This document shows positions 1 through 11,726 of a stretch of DNA of 64,000 bases, one piece after another; the stretch's first letter is position 1; each line of letters starts with the position of its first letter. The notes beneath the pieces are model-generated. The model was given only the letters and a program-made list of their open reading frames with translations. It did no database searches and was not told where the DNA came from. Source of the DNA: Arcuatula senhousia (Eukaryota; Mollusca; Bivalvia; Mytilida; Mytilidae); NCBI GenBank assembly GCA_963971305.1, contig OZ020309.1, positions 11,277,001 through 11,341,000 on the forward strand. The letters run 5' to 3'. Made by a program: the position numbers and the translations under genes.

Positions 1-436
1 AAATAATCTCATGTGCAAGTACACCATATCTTAGAACGATATAAAGCATACATCTGAAATATTGGGAAGTTTGAAAACCGGGTTCGTGACACTTTAGTCT
101 ATAGCTACCCACAGTTACTATCAAACATATTGCAGTAATTTTTAAAAAAAAAAAACCATGATATCGTCAAAACTTTAGGACTTTGATTAATGTGTCGTTT
201 TTGAAATGTCCAGGTTTCTCTTTTTCAGTATGCTTCGTTGTCTTTTCTAACAGAGAAGTAACCGAAGTTCATACACCTGTAAAATTATATGGACATATTT
301 ATTATGTTAAATTAGAATTACATATTCATGTTTTTCCCTTTCATACCAACTTTACAGGTGGATACATAGTGATTCGTGTATCCGTTACACCGTATTTACC
401 CAATTAGGACACCCATCGCTTAATTCTAGTGTAGTA

Positions 437-870
437 CCGTAAGAGTATAAAACAGATCAGTGAGGAGAGAGACACATATTGTGCCCTTGGAATGCCAAAA
501 AAAATTTCTCCTCAAAAAATTATAATTGACCTATTTTTTTTTTCAATAAAGGGATCAAGCATTCTGCAAACTTTGTCCATAGTGTAACAAACTTCATCTA
601 AATAAGATGTTTTAGAAAAAAATATAGAATTAATATAGCTTAGAATAACAAAACTACTAAAATAAGAGCTGCCATTTTAATTTATCACAAAATAAAATAA
701 AAAACATTTAAGTGATTTATTCCTCTACGAGACTAAAAAATGTCGCGGTATGCTTTCTGTTCTTCTTTGACAACAGTCAAGATTTTTTTGTTTTGTGTAT
801 TGAACAGACGATTCTTTGGAAGAACACGATAATGATCCATCTATATACCTTTATTAGACCCGAAGGGTCA
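437..870 (-). pseudogene. Decayed Penelope-like reverse transcriptase remnant
   Basis: Two blocks, about 437-660 and 727-870, match at the base level the minus-strand Penelope-like RT at 19540-19760 and 19945-20062, including the stretch that encodes the QIGIPMGTNCAP region there. The blocks are broken by deletions and stops, and no long frame survives. It is a molecular fossil of the same family found intact enough to read around 20 kb. The first 430 bases of the window hold nothing else I recognise. Confidence 0.7.
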
Positions 871-2540
871 GGTGAGCTACTGTCATCACTTGGCGTCCGT
901 CGTCTGTCCGTACATAAACATTTTAAAAATGTTTACTCCTCTGACACCATAGGTCCAATTGCAACTAAACTAAGTATGGTTGTTCATTTGCATTAGGTGC
1001 TTAGCACTAATGTAGGGATTTTTTATTCGTCGTATAAAAACATGGCCACCGTGGCTTAAAATAGAACATAAGGGTAAATTTCATTTTTTATGCCCCCGCG
1101 ACGACATTTCGGGGGGGGGGGGCATTAAGTTTTACTCATGTCCGTCCGTCCGCACGTCTGTACGTCCGTACGTCCGTCTGTACGTCCGTTAGAATTTCCG
1201 TCAAGCTTTTCTCAGGAACCATACATGAAAATGATTTTTAACTTGGTAGGATGGTTAAGTATGACAAACTATACGTCCAAAGCGATTTTGAGACATGTCA
1301 GACATGTACTTCCTGTTTGGGACTTAGGCCAATTTTAAAATATGTGAACATGTCTATGAAAATTTCCGTCAAGCTTTTCTCAGGAAGAGTAAATGAGAAT
1401 GATTTTTAACTTAGTAGGATCGTTGAGTATGACAAACTATACGTGCTAAGCGATTTTGAGACCTGTCAGACATCTACTTCCGTTTGGGACTTAGGCCAAT
1501 TTTTACGTATTTGTGAGCATGATATGAGAACTTCTGTCAAGCTTTTCTCAGGAACTGTATACCAGAATGTTTTGAAACTTGTTATGATTGTTGAGTATGA
1601 CAAATTATACACCCTAAGCGATGTTGAGACCTGTCGGACATCTACTTCCTGTTTGGGACTTATGTGAAATTATGTGAACATTATATGAAAATTTCCGTCA
1701 AGCTTTTCTCAGGAACTGTATACCAGAATGTTTTGAAACTTGGAAGGATGGATCAGTATGACAAACTGTATGTCCTAAGCGATTTTCAGACCTTTCAGGA
1801 ATCTATTTCCTGTTTGGGGCCAGCGGGGGCATCCGTGTCCCATGGACACATTCTTTCTTTATTTGCAAATAACTCTAAAACTGCTACAAATATCAACATT
1901 TTGTCATGAATAAAAGTGATCAGCACCTCAAGAACTACCTTCCCTGAAATTCTGAAGAAGATCCAACAACCCATGTAGGAATTATTTTCCTTTTTCTTAA
2001 TCTTAATAATTTTTGCACTTATTAAGCTCAATATCTTAAGATTTATTTAAGATATTTAAGAAATTTAAATTGCATATTGCTAAACACATCATTATCTACA
2101 AAAAATGTAATAGAGTTAACATTGTAGGACCATTCCTTTTAGCAGCTATTTTCCCTAAGAACGGCGAAACTGACCATTTTTGAGCATTTCCTCATTACAT
2201 TGGAAACCTTGACTCCTCTGACACCTTAAGTCCAATTGGAACCGAACTTAATATAATTGTTTATGAGCACTAGATGTCTAGAACTGATGTGGTGATTTTT
2301 GATTGGTTGTAAAACATTACCGCTGTAGTTCAAAATAAAGCATAGGAGTAAATTGCAGTTTTTTGTTAATAACTCAAAAACGGTAACAGCTTTTAAAATT
2401 CTGAATAAAAATAAAAGTGATCAGCACCTCAAGATCTACCTGCCCTAAAATTTTGAAGAAAACCTATGTAAGAGTTATTGCCTTTTTCTTGATTTTTAAT
2501 GAATTTTGCACTTATCAATCTCAATATCTTATAAAATATG
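845..2540 (-). repeat. Interspersed bivalve-type repeat, two diverged copies in reverse orientation
   Basis: Segments 845-1085 plus 1860-2040, and 2160-2540, are reverse-complement relatives of the repeat at 28203-29680. They share the block that reads GATCAGCACCTCAAGAT, the AATAACTC blocks and the GTCCGTCGTCTGTCCG terminal tract. The first copy is split by the tandem-repeat element at 1086-1857. No coding potential is seen. Confidence 0.65.
1086..1857 (+). repeat. Tandem-repeat element, about four 161-168 bp units
   Basis: The element opens with ATGCCCCCGCGACG, a G-run and GTCCGTCC tracts, then has about four units marked by TCAAGCTTTTCTCAGGAA at 1201, 1369, 1537 and 1698. It closes with GGGGGCATCCGTGTCC. 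The same head, unit and tail recur at 50218-50757. The short ORFs across it are by-products of the repeat. Confidence 0.75.
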
Positions 2541-2699
2541 TGAGAAATTTAAGAAATTTAAATTGCATCACAGTCTACAAAATAGCTAAAAAGCTCAACG
2601 TTATAGTTCCGTTTATTTTAGAAGTTCTTCCCCTTAGAATGTCCCAAAAATAAGGAAAAGCTTGCAATTGCTAAAATATTATTACTCTAAACACTACTG

Positions 2700-3960
2700 C
2701 ATTACAGGAATATTGTCTACAAAAAAATACTTAACAAAAAAGGCCAACAGACAACTTGTTTTGTCTAATTTAAAACATAAGAACACCATAAATACGGTTA
2801 TGGTACCAAATTATTCTAAAAATCGAAAAACATTAATTACTTAATAATATTTGTAAAGCTTTACAAAATTTAATATTCATATGAGCTTAATCCCGCCTGA
2901 AACATGTTTTGAATTAATACAATTAGATACGAAAACTTTATTTCAATTATGCACAAATATAAACAATAAACACAAGCTCTGATGAGCTTTTTACCGTATA
3001 CAGACAAACATAAAAATGTCATGCATGCATATAATACAATGACATCACAAATACATTTAAATAAGTTTAATTCTGTTTAATTTTGTTTATGAACATTGCT
3101 TGTTCAAAATCACAGCAAGTACACTGTATCTCGAGATTTTAGACTGTAGAAATATTCACGGCGTCGACAATACCAAAGTCGCCAAACAAAGAAAATGACA
3201 TTTATGACTCGCATATAATAAATGAAGATGATCAAGATAGTTTAAATTGAATTTGTTTAATTTGTCATCATATTTAAGTCATCAGGAACAGAACATCCGA
3301 GATCCCGATCGATGGTCGTATTAAATACATTCGTCACGAATGTAAACAAATAATCAATGGTCGAGAAATAAACCAAGTTAAATAGAAAATGATCAGATGT
3401 GGAATAAGTGTACACGACACAGCCCACAATTAAACGGCAATTTCAGAAAAACCACAATGGACAACCGCCAGCAGCCTTCGACGAGGCCATTTGGCACTGC
3501 TCGCGGTTCTGCAATTGGCCCATGGTCTAAATAAAATGCATATAAGTCAAATCCAGCCCTGAAATAGTCACAGATAGATGGTAACAAACTGATGTTCAAA
3601 GTTTTCTTTTATTACATTTTTGTCTAAATTACATTTATAAAAGTGGGGACGAAAAAAAATGTAATTATAGTAGACAAAATGCTTTTTATTAAAACCATAC
3701 TGTCAGATGACCTCCAATTCAACGTTGAAGGCTGCTGGCGGTTGTCCATTGTGTTTTTCGTAATTGCCGCTAGTCTCGATCACCCAGACGCTTATCAATC
3801 TGGGACAGTCCCATTACCTATTTTGTTATGTGTACGTTTTGAGTATTTTCAGGCTTTATCATATTGTCGACGAAAATCACTCAATCGTATGTTCAGAATT
3901 ATGTACCTATGGTTCAGTGAATTTATCCAAATACAATAGCGAGATAACTTCTCGAATTGA
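2700..3960. repeat. Diverged interspersed repeat related to 47360-47985
   Basis: Several ordered blocks match 47360-47985 in the same orientation, including CATCCGAGATCCCGAT and GTGGGGACGAAAAAAAATG. A 48-bp segment at 3440-3487 recurs inverted at 3722-3770, which gives the region a hairpin-capable core. About 3393-3440 also matches 46258-46305 in reverse complement. I see no convincing protein in it. Confidence 0.55.
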
Positions 3961-4885
3961 TGTGAGTTGTTCTCTTATAACATTATATTTCTTAAAGGAA
4001 TGACTTTAATTGTTGGTCATTTTATACCGGTATAAAATGGGTAGGGTCGTTTTACGCTTAATAGAGGTTTCTCAACAAGACACGAACGAACGAAAGATCC
4101 CGTAATTCTACGTAACCCGACATAATGCAAAAACGGGGAGCCCTTATTTCATGAAACATTTAAAATCACTCTAACAGTAAAATGATAATCAACATTATTT
4201 ATTATTAAGATCCCTACGCAATTGTATTTTTTCTTATCTTTTTGCATGTCTGCTGTTGATTTTTTTTACCTCAGTTTCAAAATATTTGTAGTAGAAATTA
4301 AGGTCACTTTTCAAGTAATATCGTCTGTCTCTAGTGTGTTAGTTTCCTAACTTTTGACTACAAGCTCGCGTGCATTTTATGGAATGGATCTTGGAATATA
4401 TCAATATTCAATTTGTCCTTCATGTACCTTAAAATCGATTTATGATCCATCTCATATAAAAAATGAGTCTTTTTTATTGATTTCTTCTTGTTGGTCTATG
4501 ATCACGTGCATGTGGAAAATAAAAGTTACACCTAGAATCAAACATGGAGGATTATTTTCAAATGGTCGGGAGAAAAGACTATAAATAAGGCCGACATGCC
4601 GGAGAAATTGATGCCCACAAAGTTGCTGATTTGGTACAAGCATTTCATAAGAATTTGTTAAACAATTCAGCATTTTACCACCATCTGACTAGAGTGCTAC
4701 TGATGAGTTTGATTCAATGAAACTATATTATGTTGTCAATTATATTTTTAAATGCTATGGGTGTATCTCTGTGTCTTTGTTGACAAAGCAGAACTAAAAA
4801 CAGACATGAACAAGTGATGAACAACACCAGCACTAAACCGCATATAATAAAAGAGAAATTCACGTTTGATTTTTTTATTTATCTT

Positions 4886-5959
4886 TTAACTGTTTAAATA
4901 TTTGTTCATGCATCGCTTCATCATGTCTTCCATTGGTGTCATCCTCTCCAGCATAGCGTTGTGCCTTTCGTAAGTTTCTCTTGCGAGATCGGTAAGTGGT
5001 TTCTTTTTCGGGGGCGTTGGACCCTCTATGTCTTCAGCGCCAGCGGCGACGTTATTTGCGGCCACTTGTTGTTCATTTCGAACCTCTGGCACAAAAGGGT
5101 GGGCGGCATCTATATTAACGGGAATAGCTGCATTCCTGTGGTCTGGGATGACTTCCGGTACATGCCTGTGGTCAGGAATTACTTCCGCTATATTGTCAAC
5201 CACATGCCTGTTGTCAGGAATGACTTCCGGTATATTGTCAACCACATCCTCAGCAGCAGGCGGAGGGTTTAGCTAAAAAGAGAAGCATTCTTTTTATTAT
5301 TGTTACATTTTACTAGTTTTTTTTTATTTCAATGTATATTTTATGGAAAATACCCTTCTCGTTTTCTACCCGACAACCGCCTTTTTTCTTAAGCTAATAA
5401 CTAAAGCTTTGAAATAGTAAGACAACATTTTATACAGCAGTATATTGTAAAAAACAGTTTTTATCATTTTAAGGTAATAACAAAATTGCCGAACTTGGAG
5501 GACCAATCTCAATGTCCAAGAGAAAAGACAAAACACGGAGGACACACCTCATTAGTTATAGATCGCAACGGTCCTGACTTAGTTTACGCATTAAATGGCA
5601 TAAAAATTTCAAGATTAGCTTACCTTATGTTTCTTTGGTCTTTTATCATTCGGGTGACCTTTCATGGAGTATCTTTTGTCGTTGGCAGCAATATCAATAA
5701 TGAGATGCCTCAGTTCTTCATTTTGAATGGTTTCAGGACTTTTAGAAAGCTTGGATATTTTTTCCGACATCCTTCTTTTCAATTTGTCGTAGGCTGCTTC
5801 ACGATACATGGCCTGTGTTTTTTCTGGGAGTTTGTCCATTTTCACTTTCATGTCTGCTAAGATAGCGGGCCAGTTGCATCTGTTTTTGTTGTAGCTCCGA
5901 GCTAACAAAAGCTGTTCTTCGATAGTCCATTCAACGTGGCTACGCTTTTTGTCAGCCAT
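4886..5959 (-). CDS. Myb/SANT-like DNA-binding protein of the Harbinger element (two exons)
   Basis: Exon 1 is 5959-5624 and ends in CATAAG before a GTAAGC donor. Exon 2 is 5272-4886 after a TTTTTAG acceptor. The join is phase 0 and gives about 240 residues. Residues 8-70 look like a trihelix Myb/SANT fold, with spaced tryptophans in VEWTIEEQ and CNWPAIL. The middle holds three or four near-repeats of an EVIPDHRH-type sequence, followed by an acidic linker, a basic PPKKK patch and a methionine-rich helical tail. In this superfamily the second protein helps import the transposase and bind its DNA ends; that role is inferred from the family and position. The exon 2 start was set by splicing, because its first ATG is out of frame. 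The intron holds a Penelope fragment. Confidence 0.78.
5473..5610 (+). repeat. Penelope-like 3' region fragment inside the Myb-gene intron
   Basis: This stretch matches about 18727-18850 and 21024-21145, sharing GGTAATAACAAAA, CCGAACTTG and GATCGCAA.GGTCCTGAC. It lies wholly within the 5275-5623 intron of the transposon gene, so the splice sites are untouched. It is more diverged than the copies near 20 kb. Confidence 0.6.
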
Positions 5960-6335
5960 GGTGCGTATACATGTATTGAACGAATAGCTATGTTTAAAAT
6001 GATTGGAAAGGCGACCTTGACAGTAAAAAATATATAGGGTTTTTAAGGTGTACTTGATTAATATTGAGGTACATCAAAGGAGTTTGTTCTCATTTTAAAT
6101 TCTATTTTATTTTATTTTTGTATAGAGTTAAAATATAAAGATATCAATACTATTAGTATGTTAAGATGTTTTAAAATGCAGTTTCATTGACAACTCTAAT
6201 GGACAAATGCGAATCAACCTAATATTTCTGTTTTTTCATTATATCAATATTTTTTGAATTTGTACAAGTACCCCGTTTGTTCATTTTAAAACGTATCTGA
6301 TTGTATACATGTATCACTAAGTCGGAAAAAAAAAA

Positions 6336-7677
6336 ATGAATGAAGACGATCGCATGTTTGCTTTTATTTTAATTCTGTATTTTCGCTTTAAGATGTTGAC
6401 TTGCATGCCGCCACCTTACCAGCATGAAGATGAAAATGGATTTGGAATATTGATTTTATTTCGACTTTACCAGGAATATATTGGACTGGCAACCATGCCT
6501 CTTCCATACTTTAATCTTGGAAATATCAGGGGACGGATTTTAGAAAATGACAATGGAAATCAAGAACTATTCACTCTTAATGATGTTTATGGAACGCTCC
6601 GTAATCGACCATATGAATTTTGGATATTGTCCGGCGAGACAGCCACATCTTTTAATCAATTAGTCGCCGCTGTATCAAACAGAGTTGATCAATTTCGGTT
6701 TGGTCATCTTTATACCTCTATAGAAAATAGGCTGCTTTTAACTTTGATTTGGTTGAGGCAATACCCAACCTATACCTTGCTATCTTTACCGTTTGGAGTT
6801 TCTGTTGCAAACATTGGAAAAACAATAAACAATATGTGGGTTATTTTATGGGAAATTTGTTCCCCGCTTGTCCGTTGGCCCACAGTACAAGAATGGAGGA
6901 CAAAGCAAGGAAATTGGAGAGAGATGGACTATGTCTTAGGGGCAATTGATGGGACCTCACACGAAATCCTCATTCCACTGGTTGAGCCTCAACAGGAGTT
7001 CTATAGCGGCCATCGTAATTATCACTGCATCCATACACAGGTATGTTATGGCACAACAAATATATATATAAATATATCAATTTATTATTTGATTCTTTAT
7101 CAAGTGAATAGTCAGTACGTATTTAATTCCGACAGATTCATTTAAAAATTTTTATGTTGGAAGAAACCTGTAAAAAACCAAATATTTATATAACTCCACA
7201 TGATACATTTTTAAAAAAGAAAAAATACATTTATTTGTAAATATATTTCAATTTGTCTTGTAGGTTGTAATAGATAACGAAAAAAACATCTGTTATGTGC
7301 ATTCTGGCTTTTTGGGACACGAAAACGACGCTCATGCATATCAGCAAATTGGACCGATTGGTCCCGGGCAGCCATTAGATTTTCCCGATGGACACTTTCT
7401 TCTTGCCGATAGCATTTACCCGAACACACCACCCTTAGTCGTCCCTTATAAATCGACAGACATCAGAAGAGCCATTGCAAGAGAAAGAATGAGAATGAGG
7501 GAGTTCAACAGACTTCACAAGAGCAGGCGGGTTTACGTAGAACATGTAATGAAGGAACTTAAAACATTTCGAATTATCGGCGGTTTGTACCGGCATCCAA
7601 GATGGGAAATGGCCTGCATAGTTGAACTTTGTGCCGGGTTAGCAAAAAGGAGATCTGATACAATTTCTGATTTCTGA
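6336..7677 (+). CDS. HARBI1-like PIF/Harbinger transposase (two exons)
   Basis: Exon 1 is 6336-7040, ending ACACAG before GTATGT. Exon 2 is 7264-7677, after TCTTGTAG. The join is phase 0 and gives 372 residues, close to the usual length of HARBI1-type nucleases. The DDE triad is visible: D205 in GAIDGTSHE, D257 in GHENDAHAY and E328 in RVYVEHVMKELK, with the conserved LADSIYP block between the last two. The N-terminal third is helical and probably binds the element ends together with the divergent Myb-like partner. The start chosen is the first ATG after an A-run at 6326-6335; M20 is an alternative. No stop or frameshift is seen, so activity is possible. The family cuts and pastes DNA with 3-bp targets; activity here is inference. 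Confidence 0.92.
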
Positions 7678-8149
7678 TTAAATATTAAAAGTTTGATTTC
7701 TTATTTTTATTTTTCGAACAACGTATGAATTATATAAAATGTATACAACTGATTGTATGAAATAATATGATTATACGATAACGTACAAAGGGAGCTTATC
7801 CAAACTTATAATTGCAAACTTAACTATACGAAATTTTACCTAATCCATACGAATGATAAAATATTAAAAACTTGATTTTTAAACATGAAAATAAAAGAAC
7901 GATATGATTTATTGACTTTACATTCAATATTTAGAGCATACCAATTACTAAACATGTTTAAAAATCGTTAAATAATAATGTTTCTAAACTTCAATAATGT
8001 ATCCCTTTCGTTACGTTCGTAGAGTTTCGTTCGTTCGTGTCTTGTTGAGAAACCTCTATTAAGCGCGAAGCGCGTTATGTAGAGCGTAAAACGATCCTAC
8101 CCATTTTTTATCCCTATAAAATGACCAACTATTAAAGTCATTCCTTATA

Positions 8150-8700
8150 ATTTAATTTCGTAAGATTTATATTAACTATCGCATATTCAACAACAAAAAA
8201 TCATAGGGACTATTTCGAAAATGCCGCGGCGGGTGAAGATGTTAGTGACGTCACAAGACTAAACTATATTATACAAAATAACATGGGTTAGTCCAACCAA
8301 TCAAAATAATCGTTACATGCCAAATTAAATTATTATTTTACAATAAGACATCCTATTTTACATTTTTGAACACAAGTTGGTTTTATGAAAAAAAAATCGT
8401 TTTATCGTTAAATTGTACCCACGGGCGTCTACCTGGTTTTTGAAATTGTTTATGCTATTGGAGTCAAAAATATGGACACTCTTGATTACAGAACCATGCA
8501 TGTTCGACCAATCCGATTCTCGATTTTACAGAACCATTTATCAAAAGCCAAGGGTGACCAATGAAACGTGAAGTTTTTAAAGTTGATTCATTTTAAATGT
8601 TTGTATTAATGAGTGATAAATCTAACTTACGTTTCCATTTCAATATACCCAAGTTCTTTATGACTTATTTAAATCATTCTTTTTTACTAAGTCGTTTACT
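8150..8700. other. Gene-less stretch
   Basis: AT-rich sequence to the right of the Harbinger element. I see no ORF, repeat or RNA feature that can be supported. Confidence 0.5.
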
Positions 8701-8707
8701 TTTATAA

Positions 8708-8995
8708 TTATTTGTTCTTCCACAGAATGATATATCTTTTGTTAATCAAGTTTTGCCTTATTGGAGTTTTTGTAGTAGCTTCAAACCAAAAGTAAGATTT
8801 GGCTCTAAAAAAACTTGTAAATTCTGCCATCCAGTTATTTTTCCATTTTAACTTTCTTAAAACATGATTTACTTTTACCTAAACTTCCGTTGTCATCCAG
8901 TATATTATTTATGTATGGTATCTTCCTGTTTACAGCAAATCTAATGCCACTTTTATTTAATTCATCATGGGCATTCCAACTTGGTCCCTTAACTA
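8708..8995 (-). pseudogene. Fragment of a reverse-transcriptase-like or other mobile-element protein
   Basis: Read on the - strand, this gives about 90 residues in two adjoining frames, joined by one shift near 8880. It contains SWNAHDELNKSGIRFAV, IPYINNILDDNG and RKLKWKNNWMAEF, and ends with a stop at about 8710. The composition is clearly protein-like and not random AT-rich sequence. It resembles the C-terminal portion of molluscan non-LTR retrotransposon proteins, but the identification is tentative. Positions 9000-9520 next to it hold nothing I can name. Confidence 0.35.
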
Positions 8996-9524
8996 GCATT
9001 TACGTCAAATAACAAAAGTAAAACTCTATACCGGCTAGGCCTTTACCCGGTGGAACCAGGTCCTCCTCTGCTCTTTTTATGAAGCTGTTAGAGGCCAATG
9101 CTAGACATAAACGTAGTAATGGTCATAAACTCTGTTGCTGGTAAATTTTACACCAGATCGCTATCAGACACGTTTAATGACTAGCTCATTAGCGTAAATC
9201 AACCCTTGGTGGTGTCCATCATGTTCGTGCCATTTTGTTTTCATCACAAGCCACGAAACTAAAAGATAAAATTGACCACCTAGAGTTAGAACAAGAAGGT
9301 AGAGATGTACTATCAAACATAATTTGTGATATTTAAACCCTTAATAAATGTACCTTTCACATGTAGTACTGAGGACAGACAATTTCATTATATTCCATTT
9401 TACAATAAGGGATAGACGCTATTGTTGGATGGGTTTTGTTGTTGAATTATTTTTTTTTTAAAGTCCCCATAATATTTGTTTTCTTATTTCAAAGTAAATT
9501 GTTAGTGGTTTTTTTTTTTTTAGC

Positions 9525-10330
9525 TCACCTGGTCCAAAAGGTCATGCGAACTTTTGCCATCATTTTCCGTATGCCTGCGTCTTCCTTTCACCGTCACCGT
9601 GGCCGAGTGGTTAAGGTGCCGGCCTCGTGACCAAAGGGTTGCGAGTTCGACTCCCGTCACTACCCGTGTTATTGTGGTGTATCCTTGAGCAAGATACTTT
9701 ACTTCACTTGTTACAGTTCACTCAGCTGTGAATGAGTACCTGGGAGGGTTGTAAGCCAATGTGCTGTGGCTGCTATGGGCGCCGTATGTTAACAGCCGAC
9801 ATGCAATTCAGTGATCGGGGGTTAAAGTGTAAAGTCGTTTGAATATGCCTAGCGTAGAAAAAGACTTTAAACCTTAAACTTTAACTTTAACTTTTCCTTT
9901 CGTTAACTTTTCACAAACGTTGACTCCTCTGCCACCATAGTCTAATTGTGACCAAACTTGGTACAGTTGTATTAAGATAAGTGCTACATTTCTATTATTT
10001 GGATTTTTAATCCGTAAAAAGCATGTCCCCCGTCGACTAAAGTACGAGTAGAACATAGGAGTAAATCAAAATTGCAAATAATTTACAAACAGTTACAGAA
10101 ATAAAACTTCTGGCTGGAAAAAAAGTAATGAGTACCTCAAGATAAAAATTTTGAATACAACCCGTTTAGAAATAATTGCCCTTTTTCTTGATTTTTAATA
10201 AATTATGCTTCCATTAAGGTCAATATCTTGTAAACAGTATGATATATTTGAGATATATTAGGCATATGTAACTATACACATATAAAAATGAAAATAAAAC
10301 GTTTTGTTTTTAGCTGTTTTAACGTACTAT
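9525..10330 (-). repeat. Interspersed repeat of the 28203-29680 family, split by a SINE
   Basis: It begins TAGCTCACCTGGTCC at 9528. After the SINE it continues with GACTCCTCTGCCACCATAG, then the AATTGCCCTTTTTCTTGATT block that is shared with 2480-2505 and, in reverse complement, with the 28.3-kb repeat. It is non-coding. Confidence 0.6.
9590..9894 (+). mobile_element. tRNA-derived SINE
   Basis: The head carries RNA polymerase III promoter boxes: box A, TGGCCGAGTGG, at about 9600, and box B, GTTCGACTC, at 9645-9653. The spacing is as in a serine- or leucine-type tRNA. A body of about 220 nt follows, including CCTTGAGCAAGATACTTTAC, and a CTTTAA-rich tail. The flanking repeat TCCTTTC at 9583-9589 and 9895-9901 is a 7-bp target-site duplication inside the older repeat. 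A functional tRNA is unlikely because the body runs straight on from the head. Confidence 0.82.
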
Positions 10331-10702
10331 TTTATTGCCCGTGAACTGTATATGTAGTAAAAGAGGCGATGGATGTACAATGAGTATAAAAACCCTAAAT
10401 TATGATTTTACAAAACAAAACATGATTTAAATATAGACCATGTGTAGTACAAGGAAAGAAACCTAGTGTTTGAAACGAATTACTTTTTTAGATAATCGGA
10501 AATTTCAAGAAAAGACATGAACTATATAAGTAAGCTCGTTTCAGACACTTACAATAACTCTCTGTGTTTTTGTTACACCTGTAAATATAAGTCTTTTTTT
10601 TTCGAACTTATTCATTAACCAAATTTTATTTTTAAATTGAAATATGTTTGTGATTTTCTTTTTATTATCTAAATACATTGTTCAACTATTACATATCTTC
10701 AG

Positions 10703-10816
10703 ATGCTGGACCTTCTATCTGCACTCAATCCATAGAAGAACAATGTGGTACAGCTGGAGATAAAACGGAAGATGTGCAAGATAAAACACAAATACAACAT
10801 TTACCGATATCTCAAG
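10703..10816 (+). CDS. VLIG module exon 1 (114 nt, phase 1-1)
   Basis: The acceptor is CTTCAG and the donor is CTCAAG before GTATAATT. It encodes one 38-residue module starting DAGPSICTQSIEEQ and ending PISQ, with a single cysteine at position 7 and the core GDKTEDVQDK. The first codon is completed by a G from the preceding exon. Its exon and downstream intron are nearly identical to those of exon 4 at 15254, which shows a recent block duplication. The true first exon of the gene was not found upstream. Confidence 0.75.
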
Positions 10817-11377
10817 GTATAATTTTGTTCTTTATTAAAGAATTATACGAAACTTTTGAGTGATATTTGTTCAAAAATTCTACTCGAGAGGCTGGTTAAA
10901 AATTTCACGAGTCATTTGGTGAGTGAAATAATTAGCTTTCGAAAGTAGTATTTTACAATGTTTTAGACAAATACCACTCACACGTTTCAAATAGTTCTTT
11001 AAATGAAAATACGTTTGCTGACCAATTAAAATGTGGCATTATCATATAAAGCGGAATTATAAAAAAAATAAACTTCCTTTGCTTTGATTTATTTCAATAT
11101 TCTAAGTCGTGCATATACATTTGAAATCCATTTTATTTTTAGTACATCATTAGAATAGATGGTAGACAATATATAAATGCATATGTTTAAAAAGATTAAA
11201 ATGTACATGTAAGATAACAAAAAATCACCAATTACAATTTTTTTGCAAAAATACCTTGAAAATATGTTCAAAACTGTTTCCCTTAATGTGTATAGATAAA
11301 ACATAGTTGTGTTTGTTTTTCTATGTGACATGTTACTGTGAGTTTGTGTGTTTTTATTTAAGCTACGTACTTTGTAG

Positions 11378-11491
11378 ATATTCAAGATATCGGATCTGAC
11401 GTTGACCGACCTGAATATGGCAGAAATTCCTCACAAGTGAGAGAAAAAGACGAAAACACCAATCCATTGAATCAACTGCTTTTCACTGAAG
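11378..11491 (+). CDS. Divergent 114-nt phase 1-1 exon in the VLIG array
   Basis: The acceptor is TTTGTAG and the donor is ACTGAAG before GTGTGG. Length and phase are identical to the ten canonical module exons and the frame is open. The 38 residues (DIQDIGSDVDRPEYGR at the start, NQLLFTE at the end) are hydrophilic and lack the module cysteine. It could be a highly diverged paralogue or a separate constitutive exon. The exact size and phase match argue that it belongs to the same transcript. Confidence 0.55.
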
Positions 11492-11726
11492 GTGTGGACA
11501 AGCTATATCCAATCCATCATTACAGCATTAAATTATTTCGATACTCGCATTTATATGTGTGGGTACAGCCACATATAAAAAAATAGTTGTTAGTAAGAGA
11601 TCATTTACTAACATGGAGTTTTGCTGTAATCTATTCAAGAATCATTTAAGGTGCTCTATAAAAAAATGAAATTGCCAAACGCTTTTAAAATATATATAAA
11701 TGGTGGTGCGTACAGCTCTGTAGAGT

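Larger units (their letters stand above)
3995..8146. mobile_element. Complete PIF/Harbinger DNA transposon
   Basis: Two inverted terminal repeats of about 115-140 bp (3995-4125 and 8010-8146) begin AAGGAATGACTTTAAT. They enclose a spliced HARBI1-like transposase on the + strand and a divergently transcribed Myb/SANT-like gene on the - strand, the usual two-gene layout of animal Harbinger elements. The right TIR carries an extra 24-nt stretch containing GCGCGAAGCGCG that the left lacks. The flanks are TTA on the left and ATA on the right, so the expected TWA duplication is present only with a mismatch. Both genes read through without stops, so the copy may be young. Positions 4130-4885 and 7680-8010 are non-coding interior. 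Confidence 0.88.

Noticed and set aside
2980..3000. CTGATGAG near 2981
   Set aside because: No GAAA or stem II follows.
4698..4760. Hammerhead-like CTGATGAG ... GAAAC near 4700
   Set aside because: Stem I cannot be formed from the flanks and the cleavage triplet is too far away; probably chance.
9594..9665. Possible functional tRNA gene
   Set aside because: Boxes A and B are present, but the sequence continues into a SINE body and tail with a 7-bp target duplication. It is a SINE head.
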